From: Monarcha castaneiventris obscurior
Lineage: Eukaryota > Chordata > Aves > Passeriformes > Monarchidae
DNA: 64,000 nucleotides
Assembly (NCBI GenBank): GCA_026261815.1
Contig: JAMPIT010000511.1
Span: forward strand, 3,147,001 to 3,211,000
Direction: 5' to 3'
Of the stretch, positions 12,910-25,055 are shown one piece after another. Numbering within the stretch: the first letter of the stretch is position 1; each line of letters begins with the position of its first letter. A program made the position numbers and the translations under genes. A model generated the notes under the pieces. It was not told where the DNA came from. It was given only the letters and a program-made list of their open reading frames with translations, and searched no databases.

Positions 12910-13000
12910 TGGAATCACAGGATGGTTTAGGTTGGAAGGGAGCTCAAAGTTGTCCCAGCCTCCTGGGCAGGGACATCTTCCACTGGCCCAGGCTGCTCCC
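12910..13000 (-). mobile_element. CR1 LINE fragment, 3' end
   Basis: Reverse-strand CR1 3' tip: 'ggaatcacaggatggttta', 'ggttggaagggagctcaaag', 'gggcagggacatcttccact', 'cccaggctgctccca'. It is truncated after about 90 bp, which is typical of the very short 5'-truncated copies in bird genomes. Confidence 0.85.
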
Positions 13001-14772
13001 AGGTTTTGATTGGAGACTCTAACAACAGAGTCACAGTGTGAAGCTCACTTCAGGTTAAAGAACTTTGGCCAAATCAGAGAATAAGCCCAAGAGGTGCCAC
13101 TGCATTTTCCAGTCCATGGAATAAACACCTCCTACATTTCACCATCATTCCTGAGGCCAGGGGAGTTACTGCTGCACACTTCCTTCTTTGTTTTGGGAAT
13201 CCTTCCCGACTTTTTAGTGGTTTCACCATCAAACTCTGCAGTTCTGCCCAGTGAAAGCAGCTGAGCACGGAAGGTACCTGCCCAAACGACACCAGGTTGT
13301 GTGGATGCCTCTTCAGGAAAAGGAATTTTCTCTGGTTGCTTTTGATTTGTTTCCCTTGAAATGTCTCTGAACTGAGGGAACACCTGTCAGGATGAGGAAC
13401 TGGGCAGGGAGTGGTCAGGCTTTACCAGTTTAAAGCTCTGAGCAGGAGAAAATGAACATCACTTTGTCCTTATTCTCCTTTATTCTCCCAGCCTTCCGCA
13501 CCATTTCCATTCACAGGAGCGCTTTGTGCCCTCCAAATTTAACTCCTGACAGGAGAGAAAAAATAAACACAGAGACAGCAGAGCAGCTGCTGAGAATTTA
13601 GGGATCTCAATGTTCCACAGTAAACATGACAAGCTTTGATGATGGGTGGGAATGCCCTTTCCCTGGAAAATCCCCAGCTTCAGGCATTTCACACTTGAAA
13701 AAAAAAAACAAACAAAAACCCAACCAAAACCTAAAAGGATTTTGGAGGAAATATTTTGATAGGTGGCACATGGAGATGTAAACTTGGAAGAATCCAAACC
13801 AGCACTGGGCATCCCTGCATCCCATTGGGTATCCCTGTGTTCTCACAGGCTCCTTGGATCTGGCACTTAGCTGGAATTTCCTCTCTTCCACATCTCTCGA
13901 GCATGGAAACTCTCCAGCTGCACTGAGCTTGCTGAGCTGTACAAAACCTGTACAAAACCTGCACAAAACCTGCACAAAACCTGTACAAAAGCCAGCAGCA
14001 GGGACCCTGTGCAGCACGAAGGAATCCACGCTAGAGCTGGATGGGGAACGACTCCTGCGTTTAGCAGAGGAAATGTTTTCCCTTCAGCGGGAAATGGAGC
14101 GGGCGCTGCCATCCTGAGGAGCAGCAGATGGGACAGCAGAGCTGGGAGCCAGATCCAGCCACTTGCAGGCTTTTAGCAAGTGGAGTTGCTGGGCAGGTGC
14201 CCCGGCTCCAAAGCAGAGGTAGGCAGGGTAACACTGCCAAGCTGCCTGCCTGCCACGGCTGCCTGCAGCCCTGCAGAACCACAACTCTGCAAACAAATTT
14301 GTCAAATTGGCAAATTTGGAGGGAAAACAGAGCAGCATCACTTTGCAGCAAAGCTCCATTCCCAGCCCAGGACCAGCTTCTGGGATGAACCCAAGGCAGC
14401 AGCAGCACTCAAACCCCAAAGTCAAATCAGCAATCAGAGCCCCTGCAGAAAGAGCAGGCCAGGCTTTATTCAGAGCAGGCTATCATTCCAGTGATGTCAA
14501 AAACCCCCAGGCTGATTTGTGCCAGCTGAGAGCCGACTCCTCATATTTTGCATTTTTCATGCACTTTGTCTTTCTCTTCCAGCTCTCCTGCCAGCACCTG
14601 CCTGCAGCGGCGAGGAGAGAACGGCCAGTCTGACCTGGAACAAACCTGTCAGGATGAACCTGGCATAGATTTGCTGGGTCACAGTTAATTGTAGCTAATT
14701 GTCATGCTGGATATGCCCAGGTTTCCCCCTGGAGTAGCTGTTGGACGCCTTGCATTTGCTCTGGGTGGATTT
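13001..14772. other. single-copy sequence, no gene recognised
   Basis: About 1.8 kb, containing only the short 11-bp array at 13937-13990 and an A-run with CAAA at 13697-13713. Frames around 14060-14490 are open on both strands, which reflects composition rather than coding. Confidence 0.5.
13937..13990. repeat. short tandem array, 11-bp unit x5
   Basis: Five nearly identical units of 'cctgtacaaaa', two of them with C for T ('cctgcacaaaa'). The units show no decay at the edges beyond that single variant, so the array is probably young. Confidence 0.95.
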
Positions 14773-14852
14773 TACAGTCACAAAATGGCTTTTTTGGAAG
14801 GGAACTTAAAGATCCTCCAGTTCCAACCCCTGCCACGGGCAGGGACACCGAA
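14773..14852 (-). mobile_element. CR1 LINE fragment, 3' tip
   Basis: About 80 bp of reverse-strand CR1: 'tacagtcacaaaatggc', 'ttggaagggaacttaaagat', 'ccagttccaacccctgcc', 'gggcagggacacc'. It stops there, so only the extreme 3' end was inserted. Confidence 0.85.
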
Positions 14853-16073
14853 GTCCTTATGGTTGTGCTCAGTTAATGGCTTTGCTCTCCCTCCTTTCTG
14901 CTTTTTGACCACTCATCCAAACCCATCCAGTGTGTGATTCAGTGGAGTGGAGGCTGCCAGACCTGCAGGTCAAGGACTCTTGTCAGGTGCTCCACTTTCA
15001 CTGATCTGCCACTTTCTCACACGAATATCTTGGCTGGGTGAATGAAGGGTGAACATCCAAGAAGAGCATCCCAAATATGTGCTCAGCTCTGAGGAACACA
15101 AATACTCTGATGTTAACAATGTCTGGGCTACGGATGTATGAGGGCTTTTTTAATAACCCTGCTCTGAATCACCTCAGCACTCCTTCCCACTTCTCTTCTA
15201 AGAAAAAGAGTCTCCTTTTGCAGTTATTCCCCAAACACCGCTCCCTTCCCACGCGCTGACGGACACAACAATGGGTTGATAGCTCCAAGCACAGTCCCTC
15301 GTGCTTTCCAGGAGGGAATAAAGGGAGGATTTGGTCTCACAGCCCAGCCCTGCCCTTCCCAGACCTGGGTGAGGTGGCAGAGCTGCCTCTGTCACAGCAC
15401 AGGGACACACAGGGCACCATCTGATGCTGCCAGCTGTGCCCAGCTGCAGCAGGGAAGGACCTCGGTGTCTCTCCTGCAGTGCCCACTGCAGCCCAGCTGT
15501 GCTGACATTGGTTCATCCACACACACCCCACGGAGCTGCACGGTGGGAAGCAGCCTTGGGAAAAGCAGGAGGAAAAGCTTGGCTGGGAACCTCGTTGGCT
15601 GGCAGGGTTTTATCCTGAGCCTGGAAACCTGCAGCCCTGGACATGCCTGAGCACACAAATGCAGCACGGCTGGGTGGGGAGGCTTTACCAGGCACAAAGC
15701 AGGAGCTGGATGTTTATTTTTCCTGTTTTGAGGGAAGGCTTGTGGCAACATCAGGATGTGATAATTGGGATGGAAGAGGCAAAGGGAACTTGGCACAGAA
15801 GCAGGATAAACTCGAATCTCTTAGAACAGGGAGCGGGGAGCTGCTGTCCCCTTCATTCTCTCAGTTTGACATTGTCATGTAAGGCGGATGTGACAAAGTG
15901 ACAGCTGCAGAACACAGGCAGCAGGAGAGCCCTCACCTGCAGGAATTTCCTGATGAAAGCAGTGCCTGAACCACTGAGGAATCAGAGCCAAGGCTTGAAG
16001 GGACACAACGGGCCAAAATGACCAAAGGTTGTCTCCAGGGCTCAGAGAGCTGCAGGCCTGGGTAGCTGAGTGA
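14853..16073. other. single-copy sequence, no gene recognised
   Basis: About 1.2 kb without a named repeat. The frame 15276-15650 (124 codons) overlaps an opposite-strand frame (15392-15796, 134 codons), and neither resembles a known protein. No RNA gene was seen. Confidence 0.5.
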
Positions 16074-16655
16074 CCCACCCAGGTGACCCCCAGCACTGGG
16101 GAGATCCCAGTGACCCCAATAAGCACTGAGAGCCCCCACAGTGACCCCCAGCACTAGGGAGATCCCAGTGAGCCCAATAAACACTGAGAGCCCCCACAGT
16201 GTCCCCCAGAACTGGGGAGATCCCACAGTGACCCCCCAGCACTGGGGAGATCCCACACTGACACCCATCAGTACTGGGGAGCTCCTGTAATGACCCCCAG
16301 CACTGAGAGCCCCCACAGCGACCCCCAGCACCGGGGAGACCCCACAATAACCCCCCAGCACTGGGGATATCCTACAGTGACCCCGAGTCCCTACAGTGAC
16401 CCCCAGCACTGGACACCTCCCACAATGACCCCCCAGCACTGGCGGCCCCCACAGTGACCCCCAGCACTGGGGAGACCCCACAATGACCCAGATAAGCACT
16501 GGGAGCTCCTACAGTGATCCCCGGCACTGGGGAGATCCCACAGTGACCCCCCAGCACTGGGGAGACCCCACAATGACCCCGAGTCCCTACAGTGACCCCC
16601 AGCACTGGGGAGACCCCACAGTGACCCCGAGTCCCTACAGTGACCCCCAGCACAG
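16074..16655. repeat. minisatellite, ~30-bp units, ~580 bp
   Basis: About 19 units built on 'cagtgacccccagcactggg' followed by 'gagatcc' or 'gagacc'. Several positions show a second-order pattern: units with 'agcactgagagc' at the left edge, and units with 'gaccccgagtccctac' at the right edge. The minus strand reads as a Gly/Ser/Val-rich frame of up to 188 codons because few stop words occur in the unit. I regard that as non-coding. Confidence 0.93.
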
Positions 16656-17318
16656 GGAGGCTCTGCCTGCAGGGAGCTGACTGCCCACAGCCTCACCTGG
16701 CACTGGCACTGGCAGTGGCTGGGTCAGAGCTGGGTCACAGCGTCCAGCTCACGGTGTCAGGGGATCTGTGGCAGCTACAATGGGGTCACTCTCCTGTCTC
16801 AGAGTGAAGGAATAGCTCCCAGCAAGAAAGAAGCAGAAACACTTCCAGGGAAAGGAGCCTTTCCATCTCTAATGTCATCTAGGGGGGGATGCAAAACTCC
16901 ATGAGCAGTAACGAGGTCATTACAGCCCTACTAATGTCTGCAACTGGCCTGACAACACATGTTGGCATGAGACCAGAAAGTTATAGCAGCAAGGTGATTA
17001 GGGACAGGTAACAGCTAAAAATACAAAGGGAGATTAATTAATAATTGATGGTGTAGGTAGAACACTGCTGAAAGTATAATTAATGCTGAACAAACTTGAT
17101 ATAACTCTGTCTTGTTAAAGGCTAATAAAATGTTTCAGTGCTCTTCTGCATCTGGGCTTTAAAAGCTCCTGGGGTCAGCCCATCCAATAAAGGGGGGCTG
17201 CAGAGCTCCCCTGACCAGGGCAGACCCTGCTCTGCCCCCTCAGGGAGGCACACAGGGGCATTTCCTGACCCCATTTCACACAGAGCCACACGCACTCCTG
17301 CTGGACATCCCTGACCTC
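16656..17318. other. single-copy sequence, AT-rich core
   Basis: Positions 16870-17110 hold an AT-rich block with 'gggagattaattaataattg' and 'gtataattaatgctg'. It has dense TAAT words and a non-repetitive texture and could be a conserved regulatory element. No gene was recognised. Confidence 0.45.
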
Positions 17319-17772
17319 CTGGAGAGAGTCCAGAGGAGGCTCCAGGATGAGCAGAGGGATGGAGCAGCTCTGCTGTGGGAAAGGCTGGGAGAGCTGGGAT
17401 TGTTCAGCCTGGAGAAGAGACCTGAGGTGACCTCACTGTGGCCTTCCAGGACCCAAAGGAACTTACAGGAAAGATGGAAAGAGATTGTTTACAAGGGCCT
17501 GGAGTGACAAGACAAGGGGGGATGGCTTCAAAATGGAGAAGGGGAGATTTGGGTGGGATATGGGAAAGAAATCGTTCCCTGTGAGGGTGGGGAGACCCTG
17601 GCACAGGGTGCCCAGAGAAGCTGTGGCTGCCCCTGGATCCCTGGAAGTGTCCAAGGCCAGGCTGGACGGGGCTTGGAGCAGCCTGGGATAGTGGGAGGTG
17701 CCTCTGCCTGTGGCAGGGGGTGGAATAGGATCTTGACAGTCCCTTCCAACCCAAACTCTTCCATGACTCTAC
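17319..17772 (+). mobile_element. CR1 LINE fragment, ~450 bp, close relative of the 51 kb copy
   Basis: CR1 3' part running from 'gagagagtccagaggaggct' through 'gggattgttcagcctggaga', 'gttccctgtgagggtgggga' and 'gtgcccagagaagctgtggc' to 'cccttccaacccaaactctt'. Over its first ~380 bases it differs from 51151-51618 at only about seven places by eye, including rare features such as 'caaggggggatggcttcaaa'. The last ~100 bases differ more. No reverse transcriptase frame is present. Confidence 0.92.
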
Positions 17773-18761
17773 ATATGTTGCCCTTAGCTCTCAGACTCTG
17801 GTTTTATCCCGAGGCCTTCTGCAGACCTCATGAATTGCCGTGGAAAAAGACATATTTAAGTTACCTCACTCACTGCCTCATGACTGGAGCTGCCGGTGAG
17901 TGATTTGGGTTGGCCAAAAGCAGCCGAGGAAGGAGAGAATCCGAGCCCTGGACCCTCACCTGAGTCAGTAAGAAGCTGGTGGCTGTAATTGCTGAGTTGT
18001 GAGCAGCCAGAGCCCTGCTCAGAGCCACCCGCAGCAGCAGCTGCAAAGCTCACCAGAGCTGAGGGGCAGGAAAGCACGGCCACTGCCTGAGAACCCTCCA
18101 GTGCCGGGGGTTCCCTGATCCCCATGACACTCCCAGGGCTGCTAATGCTGGGACCAGCCTCGGCTGCAACAAATGCGACCTGAACAGCAGCAAAATCTCC
18201 GTCCTGAGAGTCCCGAGAGTCAGCATCATCCCATTCCGACGGAAGAGCTGAGCGCTTCTCCTCAGATCACAGAACGGGAGAAAAAAGCCCCTTGACTAAC
18301 AGCCAATATGAAGTATTTATTCAACATGAGAGGAGCATTAAAACATTCAAGAGTTGCCATGAGTAGGAAAATAGCAGTGAAATGCTCACATTTCCATGTC
18401 CTGCACTGGCACAGTGCACAGGGACTGTCATTGGAGGAGGTGACACAAGCAGGGGGAACCAGGGAAAGCCCTCACCAAGACAAGAAACCTTCCCTGCTTG
18501 GTATTAATTCTGTAATTGATTATTGATTGGCTGATTGCCTGTGTCTGCCTGGGCTCCTGCCTGTGCTGTCTCTCAGGAATCAGAACTGCCACAATCATCT
18601 CCTGACCCCAAATCTTGTTGAAAACGGTCCCAGACCCCAAGTCTGGGCTCTGAAGAAGCTCCAAGGGAAGAGCCTGACAGGGCTAGGAACAGACTTTAGA
18701 CAATTAAACGAGCCAAGTTCACAGCAGCCCAGCTCAGTCATGCTCTGAGGCACAGGGTAGG
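17773..18761. other. single-copy sequence, no gene recognised
   Basis: About 1 kb with no repeat that I can name and only short overlapping frames. Nothing stands out. Confidence 0.5.
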
Positions 18762-18849
18762 GTTGGGGTGTCCTGTGCAGGGCCAGGAGTTGCACTGGAT
18801 GATCCCTGGGGGTCCCTTCCAGCCCTGGATATTCCATGACTCCATGACT
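18762..18849 (+). mobile_element. CR1 LINE fragment, different 3' end subfamily
   Basis: A short 3' end of the type 'gggccaggagttgcactgga' + 'tgatccctgggggtcccttc' + 'cagccctggatattcc' with terminal 'atgactccatgact'. This form is shared with 49807-50215 and differs from the commoner 'tgcccatggcagggg' type in this window, so at least two CR1 subfamilies are present. Confidence 0.75.
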
Positions 18850-21259
18850 CGTGGCTGAGGTGCCAACACCCCGTTTTTCAGTGTGCTGGCCCCAAACAAG
18901 GGCACTCAGGACTCGTCAGTGCCCCCCGTGACTTTGCTCTGCCCCTGAAGGGGCCCAACACTCCCCACACGAGGCTGGTGTGAGGATTAGCCAGGTATTA
19001 TTGACAAAGCACTCTGAACATGGAAAACTCGAGCTGCTGTGCCTTTGTTTACTCATCTGCTAAGTCAGGAGCATAATACCCACCCCAGAGGGTTCGCAGG
19101 AGGCTTATTGAGTTTTTGTTTGCAGAGCACTCGGAGATCCTCGATGAGAAACGCGGCAGGAACATCAAGGGCTGTTGTGATCAGGCAGGCAGGCACTGGA
19201 GGCTCCTTGGCCAGCTCTGGATTCCAGAAATAAAGTGGGAACAAATCAAGGCCGGCTCTCAACCCAAGGCCGGTTTCTTTGTTTTATCAGAGAATAAAGA
19301 ACAACTGAAGAAGCAGGTTTGTTCTGCCCACGGTGGCAGGGAGGGACTCCAGCTGAGGGTGGCTGGGAATGCGATGGGCTCCCAGGAACCTCCACCTCCA
19401 GGGCTCATGAAAGCAGCCCCCCATGCCTATTTTGGAGCAAAACAGCAAATAAAGCATTTTTAAACAACACTGCTGGCTATTTCCTGGCTTATTTCCTGCA
19501 GCACATGAACCACGAGGCTTTATTTAACCGCCATGAGTGAATGGATGCTCCAAGGTGCTTGCTTCCATCACGGGGCTCTGCCAGGTGCCTTCAGGCTCCC
19601 GAGGAAACCAGTGATGAAGAGGACGGCAGGAGGGCCAGAACTGCCTCTTGTTCTTGCTCTGAAGAGAAATGCATCTCCTTCCTGGAGACATCTCGCCCCA
19701 CCAACCCTCCTCTGCTCGGCATAATGAGGGCATCACTCTTTGCAGGTAGTTTTTGAAGCAGCTAATTATGCTGTGCTGTGGGAAGCTGCTGCGCATTCCT
19801 CATGTTCTGGGTGATCCAGGAGAGTTTAACTAGGAATAATGGGACAAAACTGTGCAGGGAATATATTAAGCTGAGCATCAGGCAGAAGCTCCAAGCAGGG
19901 ATGCACATCCTGAGGAGAGACAGGAGAGGGATTATTTTATACTGGGCAGGAAGGGAACATCTCCCAGGGGTGCAGTGGCTGTTGTTTAGTCTCTCTGGGC
20001 ACCTAATACTGGGACAACTTTCACTGAAGAAAGAGAAAACTGAGGGAATTAAGGAATTAAAAATGTGCACCCACTTGGAAGGAGTAAAAGGCAAATTAAT
20101 CATGAAACAGCCTGGAATGGGAGAGCTTGGAAAGGGAAAACAAACGGGTCGTGTTTGCTGAGCAAGGGCAGGGGATCACGAAAGAGCTTTTGCCTCATCT
20201 CATTTCAAAATCCCCAGGGGCAGAGAAGGAGCAGGCACATGGAAGGACTTCACTGAATCGCCAGCGCCTGCTCCAGAGGCAGGAATCTCACTGTGAGGTC
20301 AGAGGGCTCCTTTTCCCAATACTGGAAGGTCTTGCAATTGGAAGGGCTTGGAAAGGGCACTCAGAGCTTGAGTTAAATCGGGAGGAAGTGAAACGCACTT
20401 TCTGGCAAACTCTAACAGAAGCAGAAAGCAAAGTGTGGAAAGGAATTCAGGAGTTTGTGCCCAAGTTTTCTGCTGTCTCCCTCTCCCCCAGCGCAGACAC
20501 AAGGCCAGGGAGAAAGGAACATTTGTCTGCCTGGTGACATTTCTCTCCCATTCTCCAGATTATGTGCGGAAGGAAGAAATCCTTTTCCACCCTGAACTTG
20601 CTTTTTGTTACCCTGTAAGTCCCATCACTTCTTTTCATTCCGGGCTAAACACTACAAAGTGTCAGGAACGCAGCAGTGTTTAACTGCTAATAACAGACAG
20701 CAGCAAATACCTCCTAACAGAGCTGCTCTTTTCCCTTCCCTGCACTAATGCTCCTGACAGCCTCTTTTACAACCTCTTAACACCTACCGGAGCGGAGCTG
20801 GCCTCACACAGCTGACCTGGGCTTGTTGTCTGCGGGTCCTTCTGATCTGCACTCGAATGCAAATGTGCTTCAAGTCAGCTCTTCAAGACTCGAAATGCTG
20901 CAGTTCTCCAGGGGAGCCTAGCAGATGCACTCCGATGGATTTTAGGATGAGATTCCAGCAGGGCTGGGTCTAATCAGCAAATCAGGACTTTGCTTCCTAA
21001 GGGGTTTTGTTTGTGTGTTTGTTTAACATAAAAGACAGAGCAGAACATTTGAATAACGTGGGATTAAGGAAGGATAAGCCTGACCAGCACGATTTAACAA
21101 TCTCAGAGCCAGAAACCAGCATCAAGAATCTCAGGGAGCTCCAAGCAAACCCTGCACCAGCAGAGCCTGGGGATGCTGCTCACAGGCTGAGGATGCAGCA
21201 GGAAGGAGGATGGAGATGCTCTGCCCTCCTGCATCCTGGGAAACCCAGCAAAAAATGGG
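18850..21259. other. single-copy sequence with one old CR1-like piece
   Basis: About 2.4 kb. Apart from the diverged CR1-like fragment at 19829-19990, it is unassigned. Frames at 19778-20161 and 20127-20537 (127 and 136 codons) partly run through that fragment and look like no known protein. Confidence 0.45.
19829..19990 (+). mobile_element. old, diverged CR1-like fragment
   Basis: The sequence 'ctaggaataatgggacaaaa', 'aagctgagcatcaggcagaa' and 'tctcccaggggtgcagtgg' parallels the region of older CR1 subfamilies where the element reads 'aatatcaggaagaacttcct' and, later, 'gctcccaggggaggtggtgg'. The similarity is spread out and gapped, as expected for an ancient copy. It could be chance; an alignment to avian CR1 consensus sequences would settle it. 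Confidence 0.4.
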
Positions 21260-21385
21260 GAATCACAGAATCCCGGACTGGTTTGGATTCAAAGGGACCT
21301 TAAAGATCATCTCGTTGGGATGGGCAGGGGCAGCTTCCTCTAGACCAGGTTGCTCAGCCCCATCCAGCCTGGGGAACCTTGAGCT
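21260..21385 (-). mobile_element. CR1 LINE fragment, 3' end
   Basis: Reverse-strand CR1: 'aatcacagaatcccggactg', 'caaagggaccttaaagatca', 'tagaccaggttgctcagccc', 'catccagcctggggaacctt'. It is more diverged than most copies here: the usual 'ccaacccctgccatgggcag' is reduced to 'gggatgggcaggggcag'. Confidence 0.8.
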
Positions 21386-23179
21386 CAGTGCTTCAAAGAA
21401 AAACTGTGCCACAAAAATGTCACCTCACCCAGGGCCTCCCTGCCTTGAGCTGCTCGGCAGAGTGGGGGTGATGTGAGCTCCCAGGACTTGCAGTGCCTGA
21501 TTTCTCTGTCACACATCGTGCTCCACAACAGAGACACAGAGCAGGGGCACGGCAGCTCTGCTGCCTTGTGAGCCAAGCTAAGAACATGGGAGCACAGTCT
21601 GAACGTGCTCCGTGCGGGAGGGCACTGCCCCAGCTCAGGCTCTGCAACATTCCCTAAAAATAATAAAAATACAGCCCCACGCTGAATCCCTGCGACACAG
21701 CCACCCCCACCTGCTGCCTGTGAGCCTCACCTATCACTCCCCACCGCAGGGAGGACGGAGGGTGTGAGGCTGCAAACGAACACAAAAGGTTATTTTCATG
21801 TTTTATGTGTTTCAGGCTTTGCCTGAGGCACTCCGAGGCAGTCTGCAAAGCTGCCTGGAGTCCCTTGGTGTTTGTTAGCAGCTGGCGGGCCCAGCAAGTG
21901 GCAGCGTAATGAAGAGTTTAAGTGGAAGAGTGAATTTAAAAAAAAAACCCCACCAAAACCAAGTGGCAGCAAGGTTCCCAGCACAGAGATGGCTCCACAC
22001 GACCACAGGCACTGGGGCTGGAATCCTCCTCCTCCTCCAGGACTGCCCCAGCAAGGACAGCAGCCACAGCCAGGCCCTCGCCTCCAGGAGCCCCCGGATT
22101 CACAAGAAGGTAGAAATGTTGATTTTTGGCAAGGGAAGGATGCGGGATGAGCACATGCAGGTGCCTGCCCTCAGCTCTGCTGCCCACGGCCTCTGCCCCA
22201 GCTGGGCCCAGCAGGGAGAGGTCCCCTCTTGGCCCAGCAACACCTGCAAGAGAAACGTGACTTCTCTGCAGGGAGAACCATGGTTGGAATAGGACAAAAA
22301 TCATCCAAGACATTTGGATTTTGTTCTTTGCCTGTGCAACCTGACCACTGCGCTGTCTGGGCAGTGATTCTGCTCACAACACCCTCAGAAAAAGGAGAAG
22401 ACAACACTTAACTGATAGCCAGGAAGTCTTGTATCTCTTGGAGCAATATTTAAGTGGCCTAAATCCCACCCACACACTCAGGCTGTGGTTTTGGTCACTT
22501 GATTCCAGCCTTCACAAGCACCTTCCCCAAAGCAATGTGACCCTGGGGCTCTGCAGGTTCCCCCCAGGGCCTCCAACCCCTGGGCTCTCCATCCCCACCA
22601 GCCCCAAAGTGCATTTTCCAGACACCCCTCTGGATCAACTTCCTTGGGCAGGGCCATCAATTCTGTGCAAATAAAAATTAATGACACTAATAAGGAAGAG
22701 AACCCACAAATCTTCAGTGAAGCCGGTGAGTATTTGGGGAGACAAATGACTCAATTAGGGAGGCTATCGAGGAGCCCTGAACCATGGCCACGGTGAGCAC
22801 AGGCCCTGCTGCTCCCTGCAGCTGAGGGAACAGGGCCACTTTGCTTCCTGAGAGGGCCTGGCCCCTCCTGAGTTTTCCAGAAGAGCCTTTAATGGCTGTA
22901 CATGGTCTGTGCTTGTGCCTGAGTCATTACAAATGACAATAAATAATCACCACCCTGTCACAGCCAAGGCAGCCGAGGTTATGCGTTGTGCAATCAACAG
23001 GAGGAGGGAAGAAAAGGGAAAAAAATACAACAAAAACCAAAATGAGAATCCAAACCTACCCTGGAGGGCAGGTTCTAGAGCAGCTTACCCCCAACACACC
23101 CTCTGCAGTCTCCACCATGCAGGGGCCAGGACCACGAGACAGCAACAATTCTCCTTCCAACAACATCTGCCTGCAGCTG
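21386..23179. other. single-copy sequence, no gene recognised
   Basis: About 1.8 kb without assignable repeats. A run of ten A's occurs at 21937-21946. Long frames at 21936-22313 (minus) and 21909-22292 (plus) overlap and exclude each other as evidence. Confidence 0.5.
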
Positions 23180-23258
23180 CATCCCTGCCATGGCAGGGGG
23201 TGGAACTGGATGAGCTTTAAGGTCCCTTCAAGCCCAAACCACCCCACAGTTCTGCGAT
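23180..23258 (+). mobile_element. CR1 LINE fragment, 3' tip
   Basis: About 80 bp: 'ccctgccatggcagggggtg', 'gaactggatgagctttaagg', 'tcccttcaagcccaaaccac'. It is cut at the 5' side within the 'tgccatggcaggg' block. Confidence 0.85.
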
Positions 23259-23874
23259 CTCCATCACAGTCTGCACTGCAGCTCCGAAAGCTTCCCCTGA
23301 AGCGGGGGAAGGCAGAGGAGAGGAGGGAGCAGGAGACACCCCCATCCCTTTCTCCTCGTTGCCCTTCCTCTGAACAGGCTCACCAGAGTGACGTGTGAGA
23401 CACAAAAGCAATTTCCAGCACTACAAGGCAAATGTGCCCATCTGCAGAGTCCCGGTAAGTTAATACCCCCAGGGCCTCCCCTGCCTGCTGGGAAATTTCC
23501 ATGGAAATGGGGCTGTGGATGCGACCTCCCAGGCTCTGTTCCCTGGTGCCCAGAATTATGCAAAATGACCCCTTCCAGACAGAAATATCTGCCACTTTTG
23601 GCCGCTCTGTGAGTGAATTCCTCGGCTGCACAACAGTGACAGACAGGCTGAGGGACAGTGATTGGCAGAGTCATTGAAGCAGTGTCCCCTCAGCGATAAG
23701 GGATCGTGTAGCACCTGTTTTATCCCCGAGGACTCCGTGTCCGATCTTCCCTCTCCTGCTGCCTGGGTACAGCTCCTCCGTGCTCAAAGGATTCAGACAT
23801 GAAGAGAAAAAAAACCCAAAGCCTCATCCCACAGCAGGAGGGCAATGGCAGACCCAGGATGGGCTGTAAATATA
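23259..23874. other. single-copy sequence, no gene recognised
   Basis: About 0.6 kb between two CR1 pieces of opposite orientation. A minus-strand frame (23264-23674, 136 codons) and plus-strand frames overlap. Nothing is recognised. Confidence 0.5.
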
Positions 23875-24038
23875 TCACAGGATCATCATGGAATGCTTTG
23901 AGTGGGAAGGAACCTTAAAGATCATTCCAGCCCCTGCCATGGGCAGGGACACCTTCCCCTACCCCAGGCTGCTCCAAGCCCCATCCAGCCTGGCCTTGGA
24001 CAATCCAGGGATGGGGCAGCCACAGCTTCTCTGGGCAT
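23875..24038 (-). mobile_element. CR1 LINE fragment, 3' end
   Basis: Reverse-strand CR1 of the common type: 'atcacaggatcatcatggaa', 'aaggaaccttaaagatcatt', 'gccatgggcagggacacctt', 'catccagcctggccttggac', 'cacagcttctctgggca'. It is well preserved over about 160 bp. Confidence 0.9.
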
Positions 24039-24764
24039 ATGAGTGTTCAGCAGATCTCTCTCAAAAACAATCTACTGAGCACACATTTGTATATCCGAGC
24101 AAACCAGCAGAGATAAAAGCGGCACCTGTTTGTGCCTGGGCATAGAACCCTGTGGTCGTGCAGAGCTCAGCATCCCGAGGAGACAGAGCTGAGTGTTCCT
24201 ACGGCCCCCGAATGGCTGAGTCTGGCACCAAATCAGACACCAGAGAAGAGGAGGCTCCAGAAGCAGAGACAGCCCTTGTTTCTGACAGTGAGCTCTCCAG
24301 TCTGAGAAACCCCAAAATCCTCCCCACCCCAGACCACAAACCTTGGCAGGAGCCCCCAGGCTCTCGCTGGATGCTGTGCTGGACTCGGAGGCACCACGAG
24401 GGCTTGGGATGATGCCACCACCTGCCCCGTCAGCAGCAGGACCCAAAGGCCACATCCTCTCCCTGGCCGAGTTCCAGAGCCTTCCTCCATCTGCCCCCGC
24501 TCAGGGGAGCACTGCAGGTCTGAGGGCTTTGGTTACACTATTTAAAACATAAATGAAAACAGCCCCTGAGCTCATCCATTTTCAGAGCATCTAATTTGTC
24601 CCCTGGGAGCGGCTGGAGGCGATGGGGGGAGGGAACCAGCGCTCTCCTTTCTGTTATAAAAATAACAAAAAGTGATGAATGACCCTCAGAGCCCAGGATG
24701 GGAAGCAGCAGCTTTTTCCAGCCCGAGACAAATTACTGCTGTCACTGCAGGTAGAGCCGTGATT

Positions 24765-25055
24765 TACCCACGATGTACCCGGGCCAGCTCCTCGGCGACC
24801 CGGCTTTGCCAGCCCCGCTTATCTCATCTCCAAAGGGTTTGTCTGGTTTAAAATCCAAACGAGAGCAGCTGGGGAGCAAGAGGCGAGGCAGCACGAGCTG
24901 GGATGGCCGGGGATGGCAGGAGGAGCATCCGCAGCTCCCTGTGCTGCCCGGGAAGAGCAAATCCAGGAGCTCAGCAAGGAAGGTTTTCGCAGCGCACCAA
25001 CCGAGTCTCCATCGCTCCCACCGAACCGATTCCCTCCTCCAGGTATTCCCAAGCG
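24765..25055. other. CpG-rich patch, possible CpG island
   Basis: My hand count gives about 19 CpG pairs in roughly 290 bases, in GC-rich single-copy sequence, while most of the window is visibly CpG-poor. Examples cluster at 24780-24801, 24860-24894 and 24985-25028. CpG islands mark many vertebrate promoters. There is no recognisable first exon here, so a promoter is only one possibility; an unmethylated enhancer or recent sequence are others. Confidence 0.35.
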
